This document shows positions 26,946 to 36,244 of a stretch of 64,000 bases of DNA, piece by piece. The notes under the pieces were generated by a model. That model was not told the DNA's origin, did not search any database, and saw only the letters and a program-made list of their open reading frames with translations. The translations under genes were made by a program, and so were the position numbers. Origin of the DNA: Methylobacterium planeticum (GTDB taxonomy: Bacteria; Pseudomonadota; Alphaproteobacteria; Rhizobiales; Beijerinckiaceae); contig NZ_VZZJ01000002.1 in assembly GCF_008806345.1 (NCBI RefSeq), forward strand, positions 124,001 through 188,000, read 5' to 3'. The number at the start of each line of letters is the position of its first letter. Position 1 is the stretch's first letter.

Positions 26946-27686
26946 TCAATCCCCCTCGGGCCGGAAGACGTAGCCGAGGCCCCGGACGGTGCGGATGAAG
27001 CGGGGATTGGCCGGGTCCGGCTCGATCTTCTTGCGGATGCGGTTGATGCGGACATCGATGGCCCGGTCGAAGGCCTCGGGGTCGCGGGCGTCGGCGAGGT
27101 CGAGGAGGCGCTCGCGGGTGAGGGCCCGCTTCGGGTGGTCGGCGAAGGCCTTGAGCAGGTCGTACTCGGAGCGGGTGAGGGGCTGCTCCAGGCCCGCGTC
27201 GTCGCGCAGGCGCAGGGAATCGGGCTCCAGCCACTTGGTGCCGAAGCGGATGCGCCGGGGGGGCGGCGCCCCGGGCGGCGGGGCGGGGGCCGCCTCGGGC
27301 CGGGGGGCCGGCCCCTGCGCCCGGCGCAGCACCGAGCGGACCCGGGCCACGAGCTCGCGCAGCTCGCAGGGCTTCGACAGGTAGTCGTCGGCCCCGAGCT
27401 CCAGGCCGACGACCCGGTCGATGGGGCTCGCGGTCGCGGTCAGCATGATGATCGGGATCGTGCCCCGGGCCTTGAGGTCGCGCACGATCGAGAGCCCGTC
27501 CTCCTCCGGCATGTTGAGGTCGAGGACGATGAGGTCGGGGGTGCGCGCGTCGAGATGGCCGCGCAGCGCCCGGCCGCCGTCGCAGAGCGCCACGTCGAAG
27601 CCGTGCAGGCGCAGGTAGTCGCCGATCATCGCGCGGGCATCGGCCTCGTCGTCCACCACGACGATGTGGGTCGGCCCGGCGCTCAC
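26946..27686 (-). CDS. OmpR/PhoB-family response regulator
   Basis: A 246-residue regulator. Residues 1-122 form a receiver (VVVDDE acidic pocket, phosphoacceptor Asp56 in VLDLNMP, switch Thr in MLTATA, Lys in YLSKPCE); a Pro/Ala-rich linker follows (125-145); residues 150-246 are a winged helix with the OmpR-type TRSEYDLLKAF and the recognition helix AIDVRINRIRKKIEPDPANPRFIRTV written here only in part. It starts at GTG with GGAGGGG four bases upstream. It diverges from a receiver-histidine kinase gene across 445 bp, a likely cognate arrangement though not proven. Confidence 0.94.
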   Translation of the reverse strand: MSAGPTHIVVVDDEADARAMIGDYLRLHGFDVALCDGGRALRGHLDARTPDLIVLDLNMPEEDGLSIVRDLKARGTIPIIMLTATASPIDRVVGLELGADDYLSKPCELRELVARVRSVLRRAQGPAPRPEAAPAPPPGAPPPRRIRFGTKWLEPDSLRLRDDAGLEQPLTRSEYDLLKAFADHPKRALTRERLLDLADARDPEAFDRAIDVRINRIRKKIEPDPANPRFIRTVRGLGYVFRPEGD

Positions 27687-28131
27687 GGTCCCCTCCGGTC
27701 GGATCGATTGAGGATCACGCGCATCATCTCGGAAGCCGCAGGGTCTCGCATCACGGGTGGCGCCGCCGGGCGGCTCTCGGTGCCATTACGCGGCAGGATT
27801 GTACAGTGCACCATTCATGCCCCTCTGGCGACGCGGCCCTGCCATCTATCAACGACCGGTTGTCCGCCGGCCCGAACCCGGTCGGCCCGGCGGACGAGCT
27901 TGCCGGAACCATCGCGGTGCCCGCGCCGACCTGACGTCCCAAGTTTGCAGCAAGATTTCGTCCAGCGCGCCATCGGCGTGATCTTGCGCCGACCGGCCGA
28001 CATCGTTGGCGCAACGGTGCAGTTGCGCACCGATGCACCCCAGATGGGCCACAATCGCGATTCACCTGTGAGACGATCCAGGGCAGAGCCTGGCGCGCCG
28101 CTCCGCGCCGCGGGGCAACCGGGACCTCGGA
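27687..28131. other. Divergent regulatory region between response regulator and kinase genes
   Basis: A 445-bp spacer, less G+C-rich than its surroundings in its centre. It contains GTTG-GCG-CAAC at 28005-28015 followed by GTTGCGCAC, which could be operator half-sites, and TGTACAGTGCAC near 27799. No coding frame with ribosome site was found. Confidence 0.45.
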
Positions 28132-29877
28132 ATGGACGACGACATCCTCCACCTCATCCCCGACGAGGTCGCGGAAGCGCCCCAGCGCGGCGGCGTCTGG
28201 ACGATCGCGGTGGTCGACGACGACCCGGCCGTGCACGAGGGCACCCGCTACGCGCTGGCCGATTACCGGCTCGACGGGCGCGGCCTCGAGATCCTCTCGG
28301 CCCATTCCGCCGCCGAGGCCCGCGGGCTGCTGGCCGGGCGGCGCGACGTCGCGGTGGTGCTCCTCGACGTGGTGATGGAGACGGACGATGCCGGCCTCGC
28401 CCTCGTCGACTACATCCGCCGCGACCTGCGCGAGGAGACCGCCCGCATCATCCTGCGCACGGGCCAGCCGGGCCAGGCGCCGGAGCGGCGCGTCATCGTC
28501 GACTACGACATCAACGACTACAAGGCCAAGACGGAGCTGACCGCCGACAAGCTCTTCACCAGCCTGACGGCGGCGTTGCGCGCCTACCAGCAGCTGAAGC
28601 GCCTCGACGAGACCCGGCGGGGGCTCGAGATCATCATCGACGCGGCCCCGATGCTCCTCGACCACAAGTCGATGCAGCGGCTCGCCGAGGGGATGCTGAC
28701 CCAGGTCGCCTCCCTGCTCAACGTCGCCTGCGCGGGCATCCTGGTGCTGCGCGAGAACGGCGAGACGGACGAGCGCTTCTGCGTGCTCGCGGGCTCGGGC
28801 TGCTACCAGCACTACGTGGCCCGCGAGCCCGCCTGGCCCCTCGACGCCGACGTGCACCCGATCGTCGCCCGCACCTTCGCGGAGCGCCGGCACAGCTTCG
28901 GCACGCCCTGCTCGACCCTCTACCTCGAGACCTCGACGGGCAGCGAGATCGTGGCCCTGATCGACGCCGACCGCTCGCTCTCCGAGACCGACCGGGCCCT
29001 GATCGACCTGTTCACGAGCCGGCTCTCGATCGCCTTCGACAACGTCATCCTGTACGAGCAGCTGCAGCGGGCCAATGTCGGCCTCGAGCAGCGGGTGGTG
29101 GAGCGCACCGCCGAGCTGATCCGGGCGAACCGGCGCCTCGCCATGCAGCGCTCGGACCTGCGCCGGGCGAACGGGCTGAAGACCGAGATCCTCGGCACCA
29201 TCGCGCACGACCTCAAGAACCCCCTGGCGGTGATCCTCGGCCGGGCCGAGATGCTGACCGACATGACCGGGATGACGCCCCCGCCCCTTGAGCAGATGCG
29301 GGCGCAGGTCGAGCATGTCCGCAGCTCGGCCAAGCGCCTGACCGGCATGATCGAGAGCCTGATGGCCGACGCCATGACGGACGCCCTCGACATCACCCTG
29401 CGCCGGGAGCCCGTCGACCTCGCGGGCCTCGCCCGCGAGGTCTGCGAGGCCAACCGGCCCCTCGCCCAGATCAAGGACCAGACCCTGGCCGCGGAGCTGC
29501 CCGGGGAGCTCTACCTCTGCGGCGACGGCGAGCGCCTGCGGGAGGCGATCGACAACCTGATCTCCAACGCCATCAAGTACAGCTTCCGCGGCGGCGCCAT
29601 CACGATCCGGGCCTGGCGCGACGGGGAGGAGACCGTCTGCGCCGTGAGCGACCAGGGCCCCGGCCTGTCGCCGGAGGATGCCGGCCGCGTCTTCGGCCGC
29701 TTCCAGCGCCTCTCGGCCAAGCCCACCGGCGGCGAGGGCTCGACCGGGCTCGGCCTCTCCATCGTCAAGCGCATCGCCGAGCTGCACGGCGGCCGGGCCA
29801 GCGCCGAGAGCCCCGGGCCGGGGGCGGGCGCCACCTTCGCGATCCGCTTCCCCAACATCGCGGTCGAGCTGCTCTAG
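28132..29877 (+). CDS. Receiver-DUF3369-histidine kinase hybrid
   Basis: A 581-residue cytoplasmic signalling protein with no membrane helix. Residues 25-150 are a receiver (acidic pocket VVDDDP, phosphoacceptor Asp79 in LLDVVME); 160-315 fit the DUF3369 sensor domain (IINDAAPMLL-type start, GAF-like, two Cys in AGSGCYQHY and TPCSTLYL); a coiled linker leads to HisKA with His359 in IAHDLKNPLA and an HATPase with N box DNLISNAIKY, G1 SDQGPGLS and G2 GSTGLGLSIVKRIAE. N-terminal receiver placement suggests it is controlled by another kinase. The sirtuin gene starts 7 bp after its stop. Start weakly supported by an SD. Confidence 0.93.
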   Translation: MDDDILHLIPDEVAEAPQRGGVWTIAVVDDDPAVHEGTRYALADYRLDGRGLEILSAHSAAEARGLLAGRRDVAVVLLDVVMETDDAGLALVDYIRRDLREETARIILRTGQPGQAPERRVIVDYDINDYKAKTELTADKLFTSLTAALRAYQQLKRLDETRRGLEIIIDAAPMLLDHKSMQRLAEGMLTQVASLLNVACAGILVLRENGETDERFCVLAGSGCYQHYVAREPAWPLDADVHPIVARTFAERRHSFGTPCSTLYLETSTGSEIVALIDADRSLSETDRALIDLFTSRLSIAFDNVILYEQLQRANVGLEQRVVERTAELIRANRRLAMQRSDLRRANGLKTEILGTIAHDLKNPLAVILGRAEMLTDMTGMTPPPLEQMRAQVEHVRSSAKRLTGMIESLMADAMTDALDITLRREPVDLAGLAREVCEANRPLAQIKDQTLAAELPGELYLCGDGERLREAIDNLISNAIKYSFRGGAITIRAWRDGEETVCAVSDQGPGLSPEDAGRVFGRFQRLSAKPTGGEGSTGLGLSIVKRIAELHGGRASAESPGPGAGATFAIRFPNIAVELL

Positions 29878-29884
29878 GGTCCCG

Positions 29885-30601
29885 ATGGCGGCGAACCGGC
29901 CCGAGCGCATCTTCGTCCTGACCGGGGCCGGCATCTCGGCCGAGAGCGGGCTCGGCACCTTCCGGGACCGGGGCGGCCTGTGGGGCCGCTTCGACCCGAT
30001 GCGGCTCGCGACGCCCGAGGCCTTCGCGGACGACCCCGACACCGTGCTCGACTTCTACAACCTGCGCCGCCGCGGCGTGATCGCGGCCGAGCCGCATGCG
30101 GGCCACCGGGCGCTGGCCGCGGCGCAGGCCCGGCTCGCGGCCCGGGGCGGGCGCCTGTTCCTCTGCACCCAGAACGTCGACGACCTGCACGAGCGGGCGG
30201 GCGCGCGCGACGTCGTGCACATGCACGGCGAGCTCCTGCGGATCCGCTGCCTCGCCTGCGGCTCGGCCTTCGACCGGCGCGGCGACCTCCACCGGACCGA
30301 GCCCTGCGCCGCCTGCGGCCGGGCCGGGGCATTGCGCCCCGACGTGGTCTGGTTCGGCGAGATGCCGAAGCACCTCGACCGCATCGACGCGGCGCTCCGG
30401 GCCGCCGACCTCTTCGTCGCCATCGGCACCTCGGGCTCGGTCTACCCCGCCGCCGGCTACGTGGCGCAGGCCCGGGCCCTCGGGATCCGCACCTGCGAGC
30501 TGAACCGCGAGCCCTCCGACAACGCCGCGCTGTTCGACGAGGCCCGCTACGGCCTGGCCAGCGACATCGTTCATGAATTGTTCCATTCACGGGTCGACTG
30601 A
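29885..30601 (+). CDS. cobB: NAD-dependent protein deacylase, sirtuin family
   Basis: A 238-residue sirtuin that removes acyl groups from lysines using NAD+. GAGISAESGLGTFRD (14-28) binds NAD, TQNVDDLHE (95-103) and catalytic His114 in HMHGEL follow, and the zinc ligands are Cys122, 125, 141 and 144. Tyr58-x-x-Arg61 in FYNLRRR is the pair that favours negatively charged acyl groups (succinyl, malonyl) in class III sirtuins. Length is that of bacterial CobB. Only 7 bp separate it from the kinase gene, implying cotranscription. A direct functional link to the kinase is inference. Confidence 0.95.
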   Translation: MAANRPERIFVLTGAGISAESGLGTFRDRGGLWGRFDPMRLATPEAFADDPDTVLDFYNLRRRGVIAAEPHAGHRALAAAQARLAARGGRLFLCTQNVDDLHERAGARDVVHMHGELLRIRCLACGSAFDRRGDLHRTEPCAACGRAGALRPDVVWFGEMPKHLDRIDAALRAADLFVAIGTSGSVYPAAGYVAQARALGIRTCELNREPSDNAALFDEARYGLASDIVHELFHSRVD

Positions 30602-30840
30602 GCGCTTGCGTACTCCACCTTGCGGGCTCCCGCAGGAGGCGGTTCCATCCAACGACTTACCCGCGCCGGGCCCCCCGCGGCCGCCGCGGCCCGATCCGGC
30701 GAACCGAGCCGAATCACGCCAAGGGGCGCCGTCAAGATGTGGACGGCGCCGCGACCCGAGCGTTACAAACGTCAAGCTTGGTGAGTCGTCGCGCGGCCTC
30801 ATCCAGGCGTTCGTTGCAGCCTTAGGGGAATAAAATACCC

Positions 30841-31062
30841 ATGCAGAACATAACCGTGACTGCCCGCGAGCGTGACACTGTTCTGGCGGCGTTGCGCTAT
30901 TATCAATTCTACCGAATGCAGGGCCATCCTTTCGATCCTCGCCAAGATCATCTTATCGATGCTATTGCGAACGAGACTGGTGAGGCCCTCGATCTTGCTG
31001 AGGTCGACGATCTGTGTGCCGGCCTGAACGGCAACAAGCACGCGCTCTGCGCTTCGGTCTGA
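30841..31062 (+). CDS. Small protein of unknown function in AT-rich DNA
   Basis: A 73-residue soluble protein (MQNITVTARERDTVLAALRY at the start) with an amphipathic helix early on, an acidic centre (ALDLAEVDDLCAGL) and two Cys near the end. Its DNA is about 56% G+C with many A/T third positions, against more than 70% around it, so it may be recently acquired or expressed under different codon constraints. GGGGAA ten bases before the ATG is a plausible ribosome site. A hairpin follows the stop by 10 bp. No family recognised. Confidence 0.7.
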   Translation: MQNITVTARERDTVLAALRYYQFYRMQGHPFDPRQDHLIDAIANETGEALDLAEVDDLCAGLNGNKHALCASV

Positions 31063-31072
31063 AGCGGCCGGC

Positions 31073-31093
31073 GGGGCGGAGTGGATCCGCCCC
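31073..31093. terminator. Bidirectional hairpin terminator candidate
   Basis: GGGGCGGA and TCCGCCCC form an 8-bp stem with a five-base loop between two convergent small genes. No U-run follows. Confidence 0.55.
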
Positions 31094-31117
31094 AATCCCG
31101 TACCGCCCTGGTTTCCC

Positions 31118-31252
31118 TCAGAAAACCCCCGCCACCCGCACGCCGGCACGCTGCGGATCGGGCTTTGCCGGAAGGTCCATCAGGCCCGGCACCAGGAGGG
31201 CGTAGGTCGTCAGGATCGTGCCCGCCGCGAAGATCTTGATGATGTCCCGCAT
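31118..31252 (-). CDS. Small single-span membrane protein (44 residues)
   Basis: MRDIIKIFAAGTILTTYALL begins a 44-residue protein with one hydrophobic helix (residues 4-24) and a short basic, Pro-containing tail. GAGGGGA lies about eight bases before the ATG, good support for translation of so short a frame. It could be a membrane microprotein or an uncleaved signal anchor; function unknown. A much longer open frame upstream is not coding in character. Confidence 0.5.
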   Translation of the reverse strand: MRDIIKIFAAGTILTTYALLVPGLMDLPAKPDPQRAGVRVAGVF

Positions 31253-31513
31253 GGTTTCAGTCCCCTCGTGTCGAGCCCGGTTCACCGGCGTCTCCCGTTG
31301 GGGTGGATGTCTAAGCGCGGCGGTTTGCCTCCAGATTTCGTCGGCACGTCCCGAATGTTGCGTTGCGGGCGCAACTGAGCCCCGCACCGCCCGGCCCGCC
31401 GAGCCCCGGCGCCGGCCGCCCCGGCGAGGCGGCCCGCCCTTCGCCCGCCCCGACAAATGTCCTAAGCAGGACCCGCGCCGGCACCGATGTCCGGCGGCGA
31501 GGAAGGTTGGGGG

Positions 31514-32302
31514 ATGGGTCCGATGTCGCTGCGCCGCCTGGCCCCCGCCGGGTGGGTCCTCCTTGCCCTCCTGCTCGCCCCCCGGCCGCCCGCGCGGGCC
31601 GCCGAGGAGAGCGCCGCGATGGCCCTCGTCGTCTCCGTCGACGTCTCGCAATCCGTCGACGAGGCCCGCTTCCGCCTGCAGATGGAGGGGATCGCAGAGG
31701 CGCTGGAGGATCCGGCGGTGCTCGGGGCCATCACGGGCAATCCCGGCGGCATCCTGTTCGCGCTCGTCACCTGGGCCGACAAGGCGGCTCTGACGCTCCC
31801 CTGGACCCGGATCGCCACCCGGCGGGACGCGGCCGCCGTCGCGGCCCGCGTGCGCGCGGTACCGCGGCAGGCCGGCACCTTCACCTGCCTCGGCCAGATG
31901 CTGCGGTCGGTCTCGGCGAGCGTGCTGCCGGCCCTGCCGGTCCCGGCCGACCGGGTGGTGATCGACGTCTCGGGCGACGGGATCGACAATTGCGCCGACC
32001 CGGACGCGATCCACGATGAGCGCGACGGGCTGCTGGCGACCGGCGCCACCATCAACGGCCTGCCGATCCTGGTGCCGGGGGAGAACGACGTGGTCGGGGT
32101 CGGCGCCTTCCGGGCCCCCGGCTACGGCCTGCGCGAATTGAAGGACGGGGGCGAGACCACCCTCGACCGCTGGTACAGGGCCCACGTGGCCGGCGGGCCC
32201 GCGGCCTTCGTCCTGGCGGCCCAGGGCTACGGCGACTTCGCGCGGGCGCTGCGCCAGAAATTCGTGATCGAGATCAGCGCCCTGGCTCCCGCCCGGCGCT
32301 GA
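31514..32302 (+). CDS. DUF1194 family exported von Willebrand A protein
   Basis: A 262-residue protein with signal peptide (residues 1-30, ARAAE) and a von Willebrand A fold. The metal-ion site motif DxSxS is Asp43-Ser45-Ser47 in VDVSQSV; the second conserved block is VIDVSGDGIDNC, typical of DUF1194, with two Cys (TFTCLGQM and DNCADP) that may pair in the periplasm. GGAAGG eight bases before the ATG selects this start over Met codons 27 bases upstream and 9 downstream. The family is common in Hyphomicrobiales without known role. It stands alone; a G+C hairpin (GCCGGT/ACCGGC) follows before the convergent gene. Confidence 0.88.
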   Translation: MGPMSLRRLAPAGWVLLALLLAPRPPARAAEESAAMALVVSVDVSQSVDEARFRLQMEGIAEALEDPAVLGAITGNPGGILFALVTWADKAALTLPWTRIATRRDAAAVAARVRAVPRQAGTFTCLGQMLRSVSASVLPALPVPADRVVIDVSGDGIDNCADPDAIHDERDGLLATGATINGLPILVPGENDVVGVGAFRAPGYGLRELKDGGETTLDRWYRAHVAGGPAAFVLAAQGYGDFARALRQKFVIEISALAPARR

Positions 32303-32347
32303 TCGGAGGGCCGGTCCCGCGCCGCTCAGGGGCGGCACCGGCCTCGC

Positions 32348-32731
32348 TCAGGGGGCGGCTTGAAGCTGCTGCTTGGCCCGTCCGATCGCCGCCTCGCAGG
32401 CGCTCGCGTCGCCCTTCTTGTCGGCGGTCCTGGCCTCGTCGAGGGCGACCTTGGCCTGCTGCGCCCTGTCGCCGCCCTGGCCGGCCTGGGCCGACTTCTC
32501 CGGGGGCGCCTCCGGGACGGAGGCCTGCCCCCCGGTCGAGCCGGTGACGCCCTGGCCCTCGCGGGCGCCCGCGGTCGCCTTGCCGCTGGTCGAGGCCGAG
32601 ATCGCCTCGGTCGCCTCGGCCTTCACCCGCTTCTCGAGGGCCGCGATCTGGTCCCCGCAGGGGGAGGCCAGGGCTGGCCCCGCGAGACCCGCGACGAGGA
32701 GGGAGGCCAGGGGCCAGACGATACGGGTCAT
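32348..32731 (-). CDS. Small exported protein, Ala/Gln/Gly-rich
   Basis: A 127-residue protein with a signal peptide (to ALASPC near residue 24) and two Cys (SPCGDQI and ASACEAA) that could form a disulphide linking its ends. The centre is low-complexity Gly/Ser/Gln; the last third is helical (DEARTADKKGDASACEAAIG). GAGGA nine bases upstream selects the second Met, since it directly abuts the first. Similar exported helical proteins are frequent in Methylobacterium; function unknown. Confidence 0.65.
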   Translation of the reverse strand: MTRIVWPLASLLVAGLAGPALASPCGDQIAALEKRVKAEATEAISASTSGKATAGAREGQGVTGSTGGQASVPEAPPEKSAQAGQGGDRAQQAKVALDEARTADKKGDASACEAAIGRAKQQLQAAP

Positions 32732-32981
32732 CACGTTCATTCCTCGGCTGCTGGCCGCGCGGCGGGACGCCGGCCTCGCGATCTGTCGGAGAACGCCCCG
32801 GATAGGATTGCGATCCCTTCCGGCCGGAACCTTCCGGTCGATCCGCGGCGGGCGGGCCGCAGGTCCCGAACACGCGGCGCATCGCGCCCGACAGGGCGAG
32901 GCCCGGGACCGCGGGAGCAGCGGACCGGTGAGAAGGCGGAGCCCGCGCCCGACCCCGCAGGATCGGGCGCGGGTCCGGATC

Positions 32982-35324
32982 CTACGCGCTCAGCTGGTCG
33001 CGGATCGGCAGCTGGCGCACCCGCCGGCCGGTCGCCGCGAAGATCGCGTTGGCGATCGCCGGCGCCACGGGCGGCACGCCCGGCTCGCCGACGCCACCGA
33101 GCGGCGCGTTGAAGTCCGGGTTCGGCAGCAGGTGGACGACGACCTCCGGGGCGGCATCGATCCGGACGATCTCGTAGCCGTCGAAGTTGTTCTGCTGCGC
33201 GCGCCCGTCCTTGAAGGTGATCTCGGAGGTGAGCGCGAGGCCCATCCCCATGACGACCGCGCCCTCCATCTGCGAGCGGACGCGCTCCGGGTTCACCTGG
33301 GGCCCGCAATCGATGGCGATGTGGACCTTCTTGACCGAGACCTGGCCCTTGTCGCTCACCTCGACCTCGGCGGCGACCGAGGTGTAGGTGACGAAGCTGT
33401 AATGCCCGGCGATGCCGAGGCCCCGGCCCTTCTCCATCTTGCGGCCCCAGCCGATGCCGTTGGCCGTGGTCTCGATGACCCGGCGCAGGCGGCCCGTGTC
33501 GATCGGGTAGAGCTTCGGGTCCTCGCCGTGGTTCCAGACGTCGCCGATGGAGGTCGGATCGATCTTCCGGGCCGGCCCGATCAGGTCGAGCAGGTAATCC
33601 TTCGGGTCGCGCCCCGCCTCGTGCGCGAGTTCGGCCACGAAGGACTGGATCGCGAAGGCGTGCGGGATGTTGGAGACCGAACGGAACCAGCCGATGCGCA
33701 CGTGCGCGGCGGCCTCCGGGTTCTCGAGCCGGATATTGGCCAGGTTGAAGGGCGTGTTGACGAGGCCCATGCCGAGCTCGAAGGGCAGCTCGTGCTTGGG
33801 GTCCGGCGCGAAGATCGAGCCGATCGTCGGAGCCGCGCTGCGGTGCAGCCAGGCCACCGGCATGCCCTTCTCGTCGAGGCCGGCCTCCAGGCGCTCCACC
33901 GAGATGGTGTGGTAGTAGCCGTGGTGGATGTCGTCCTCGCGGGTCCAAGTCAGCTTGACCGGGACGCCCCCGACCTGCTGCGAGCAGAGCGCGGCCTCGA
34001 CCACGTAATCGGGCTTCGACTTGCGGCCGAAGCCGCCGCCGAGGAGCGTCACGTTCACCTTGACCTTGTCGGCCGGCAGCTTGAGCGCCTTCACCAGGCG
34101 GTCATGGGCCGCCTGCGGCCCCTGGGTGCAGGCCCAGGCCTCGCAGGCGCCGTCCTTCACCCACGCCACCGCGGCCGGGGGCTCCATCGGGGCCTGGACG
34201 AGGTGGGGCACGAAGTACTCCGCCGAGATGCGCTTCTTGGCCTTGGCCATCGCCCCGTCGACGTCGCCCTGGTTGCGCACGACCTTGCCGGGCGCGCGCA
34301 CCGCCTTCTCCAATTCCTGGCGGAACGCGTCGGTGTCGTAATGCGCGTTCGGGCCGTCGTCCCAGGTGATCTTGAGGGCGTCGCGGCCCTTCATGGCGGC
34401 CCAGGTGTTCTTGGCCACCACCGCCACGCCGCCGAGCGGCATGAACTCGGAGGGGATCTCGCCGCCGTCGATCTTGAAGATCTTCACGACGCCCGGGACC
34501 TTCCTGGCCTCGCTGTCGTCGAAGCTCGCGACCTTGCCGCCGTAGACCGGCGGGCGGGCGACCAGCGCGTAGAGCATCCCGTCGAGGCGGGTGTCGAGGC
34601 CGTAGATCGCCTTGCCGGTGGTGATGTCCCGGTTGTCGATGAGGCCGATCTTGCCCTTGCCGATGTAGCGGAACTCGGACGCCGCCTTCAGCTTGACGCC
34701 CTCGCGCGCGGGCACCGCCAGCTCGGCCGCCGCCGCCGCGACCTCGCCGTAGCCGAGCTGGCGCTTCGACGTTACGTGGGTGAGGACGTGGTTCTGGGCC
34801 GTCACCTCGGCGACCGGCACGCCCCATTGCTTGGCGGCGGCCTCCCGCAGCATCAGGCGCGCGGCGGCGCCCGCGTGGCGGAAATGCCGGAAGAAGTGGC
34901 GCAGGGAGCGCGAGCCGTCGGTGTCCTGGTTGCCGAAGCGCTCCTCGTCGCCCCAGGCCTGGACGACCTTGACCTTGTCCCAGTCGGCCTCGAGCTCGTC
35001 GGCGACCACGAAGGCCACGGAGGTGCGCACGCCCTGGCCCATGTCGGAGCGGTGGTTCGTCACCGTGACGGTGCCGTCCTGCGCGATGGCGATGAAGACC
35101 TTCGGGTCGTCGCGCCAGCCATGCGGCATGCCGTCGGCGCCGAATTTGGGGGCCTCCTTCTTGGCCTCCTCGGCCTCGAGGCGGTCGGGCAGCGAGAGGG
35201 CGAGCACGAAGGCGCCCAGGCCGCCGAGGATCGCGCGGCGGCTGACATTGGCGAGGACGGCCGGAATCTCGGCCTTGGGGGTGTCGGCCGCGAGCTCGGC
35301 CATCAGCTTGGCGTCGTGGATCAC
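32982..35324 (-). CDS. Molybdopterin-binding large subunit of an exported aldehyde/isoquinoline-type oxidoreductase
   Basis: A 780-residue xanthine dehydrogenase-family large subunit. A twin-arginine signal ([19 protein letters not shown], Arg29-Arg30) implies folded export to the periplasm. Cofactor-binding blocks include [20 protein letters not shown], the Gln/Met-rich [12 protein letters not shown] and the C-terminal [10 protein letters not shown], whose Glu corresponds to the catalytic base. This two-domain layout is that of IorB-like subunits, which hydroxylate aldehydes or N-heterocycles. It starts at GTG inside the stop of the [2Fe-2S] subunit gene (GTGA overlap). No cytochrome subunit gene is adjacent, so the electron acceptor is unclear. 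Confidence 0.93.
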   Translation of the reverse strand: MIHDAKLMAELAADTPKAEIPAVLANVSRRAILGGLGAFVLALSLPDRLEAEEAKKEAPKFGADGMPHGWRDDPKVFIAIAQDGTVTVTNHRSDMGQGVRTSVAFVVADELEADWDKVKVVQAWGDEERFGNQDTDGSRSLRHFFRHFRHAGAAARLMLREAAAKQWGVPVAEVTAQNHVLTHVTSKRQLGYGEVAAAAAELAVPAREGVKLKAASEFRYIGKGKIGLIDNRDITTGKAIYGLDTRLDGMLYALVARPPVYGGKVASFDDSEARKVPGVVKIFKIDGGEIPSEFMPLGGVAVVAKNTWAAMKGRDALKITWDDGPNAHYDTDAFRQELEKAVRAPGKVVRNQGDVDGAMAKAKKRISAEYFVPHLVQAPMEPPAAVAWVKDGACEAWACTQGPQAAHDRLVKALKLPADKVKVNVTLLGGGFGRKSKPDYVVEAALCSQQVGGVPVKLTWTREDDIHHGYYHTISVERLEAGLDEKGMPVAWLHRSAAPTIGSIFAPDPKHELPFELGMGLVNTPFNLANIRLENPEAAAHVRIGWFRSVSNIPHAFAIQSFVAELAHEAGRDPKDYLLDLIGPARKIDPTSIGDVWNHGEDPKLYPIDTGRLRRVIETTANGIGWGRKMEKGRGLGIAGHYSFVTYTSVAAEVEVSDKGQVSVKKVHIAIDCGPQVNPERVRSQMEGAVVMGMGLALTSEITFKDGRAQQNNFDGYEIVRIDAAPEVVVHLLPNPDFNAPLGGVGEPGVPPVAPAIANAIFAATGRRVRQLPIRDQLSA

Positions 35325-35809
35325 AGGCGCTCTCCCTTGTTGGCGGGCGCGGCAGCCTGGCCGGCGGCCTGGTGGATCGCGGCGCGGATGCGCGGATAGG
35401 TGCCGCAGCGGCAGAGATTGCCGCTCATGGCCTCGTCGATCTGCGCCTCGGTGGGCTTGGGCGTGTCCTTGAGGAGGGAGGCGGCCTGCATCATCTGCCC
35501 GCACTGGCAATAGCCGCACTGGGAGACGTTGAGATCGCGCCACGCGACCTGGACCGAGTGGTTGCCGTCGGGCGAGAGGCCCTCGATCGTGGTCACGGCC
35601 TGGCCCTCGGCCGCCGAGAGCGGCGTGACGCAGCCGCGCACGGCGGTGCCGCCGAGATGGATGGTGCAGGCGCCGCACAGGGCCGCGCCGCAGCCGAACT
35701 TGGTCCCGGTGAGGCCGAGCTCGTCGCGCAGGTACCAGAGCAGCGGCATGTCGGGATCGCCGTCGAAGCTGCGCTCAGCTCCGTTCACGGTCAGTTTGAT
35801 CATCAGCAT
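35321..35809 (-). CDS. (2Fe-2S)-binding small subunit of the oxidoreductase
   Basis: A 162-residue protein with two [2Fe-2S] clusters: a plant-type site (Cys40, 45, 48, 60 in [12 protein letters not shown] and RGC) and an alpha-helical site (Cys98, 101, 133, 135 in QCGYCQCG and [11 protein letters not shown]). It passes electrons from the molybdenum centre of the large subunit and lacks its own signal, so it is presumably exported as a complex with the Tat-bearing large subunit. The genes overlap by 4 bases, indicating coupled synthesis. Length is normal for IorA/CoxS-type subunits. Confidence 0.95.
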   Translation of the reverse strand: MLMIKLTVNGAERSFDGDPDMPLLWYLRDELGLTGTKFGCGAALCGACTIHLGGTAVRGCVTPLSAAEGQAVTTIEGLSPDGNHSVQVAWRDLNVSQCGYCQCGQMMQAASLLKDTPKPTEAQIDEAMSGNLCRCGTYPRIRAAIHQAAGQAAAPANKGERL

Positions 35810-36244
35810 CGTCCTGTCAGGGGTCGCTCGCGCCGGGCGGATCGGACCCGCTGCCGCGATGCGACCAAGTTCGGTTCGGCCTGGCCCCCACGCCGGATTC
35901 GACCGGCCTGCGAGATCCAGTTCGCTTGACGTGCAAAGCGGGCGACGGGCGCCGCCCTGGGGATGTGAGAACGCGGTGTCGGAACGCGACGCGAGAACGC
36001 GATTGCGGGCCCACGAAAGCCGCCTCCATCCCGGGCGGCGCGGATGCCGGTCGGGATGCAGAACCGCCCCCGGCCCGCTTTCTTTCCTCAGAATGAATTC
36101 AATCTACGACAGGCGTGCCACGCGTTGCAACGCGGGCAATGGCCGCGTCCGGGCAAAGCCTTGCATCTGTCACATGGCGCGTAACTTTTCGCACAGTCCC
36201 GGCCCGGATCCCGGGCCGGCGCCACGGATCACCGGCGGCAGGCC
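35810..36244. other. Intergenic region upstream of the oxidoreductase genes
   Basis: A 435-bp spacer after kup that must contain the promoter of the oxidoreductase operon. It is relatively AT-rich near 36090-36190 (GAATTCAATC, a 14-bp palindrome, CACATGGCGCGTAAC). No coding frame is convincing. Confidence 0.45.
36121..36134. promoter_or_regulatory. 14-bp perfect palindrome, operator candidate
   Basis: CGCGTTGCAACGCG is a perfect inverted repeat about 310 bp upstream of the small-subunit gene. It also lies downstream of kup, so a role for either gene is possible. Confidence 0.35.

Noticed and set aside
26217-29291. A very long open frame spanning the repeat array and beyond, with repeated peptide blocks
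   Set aside because: It reads through palindromic repeats and antisense to two clear signalling genes; the peptide repeats only mirror the 173-bp DNA period.
31118-32338. A 406-codon minus-strand protein ending in the small membrane peptide
   Set aside because: Most of it is antisense to the DUF1194 gene; only the last 44 codons have a ribosome site and natural composition.
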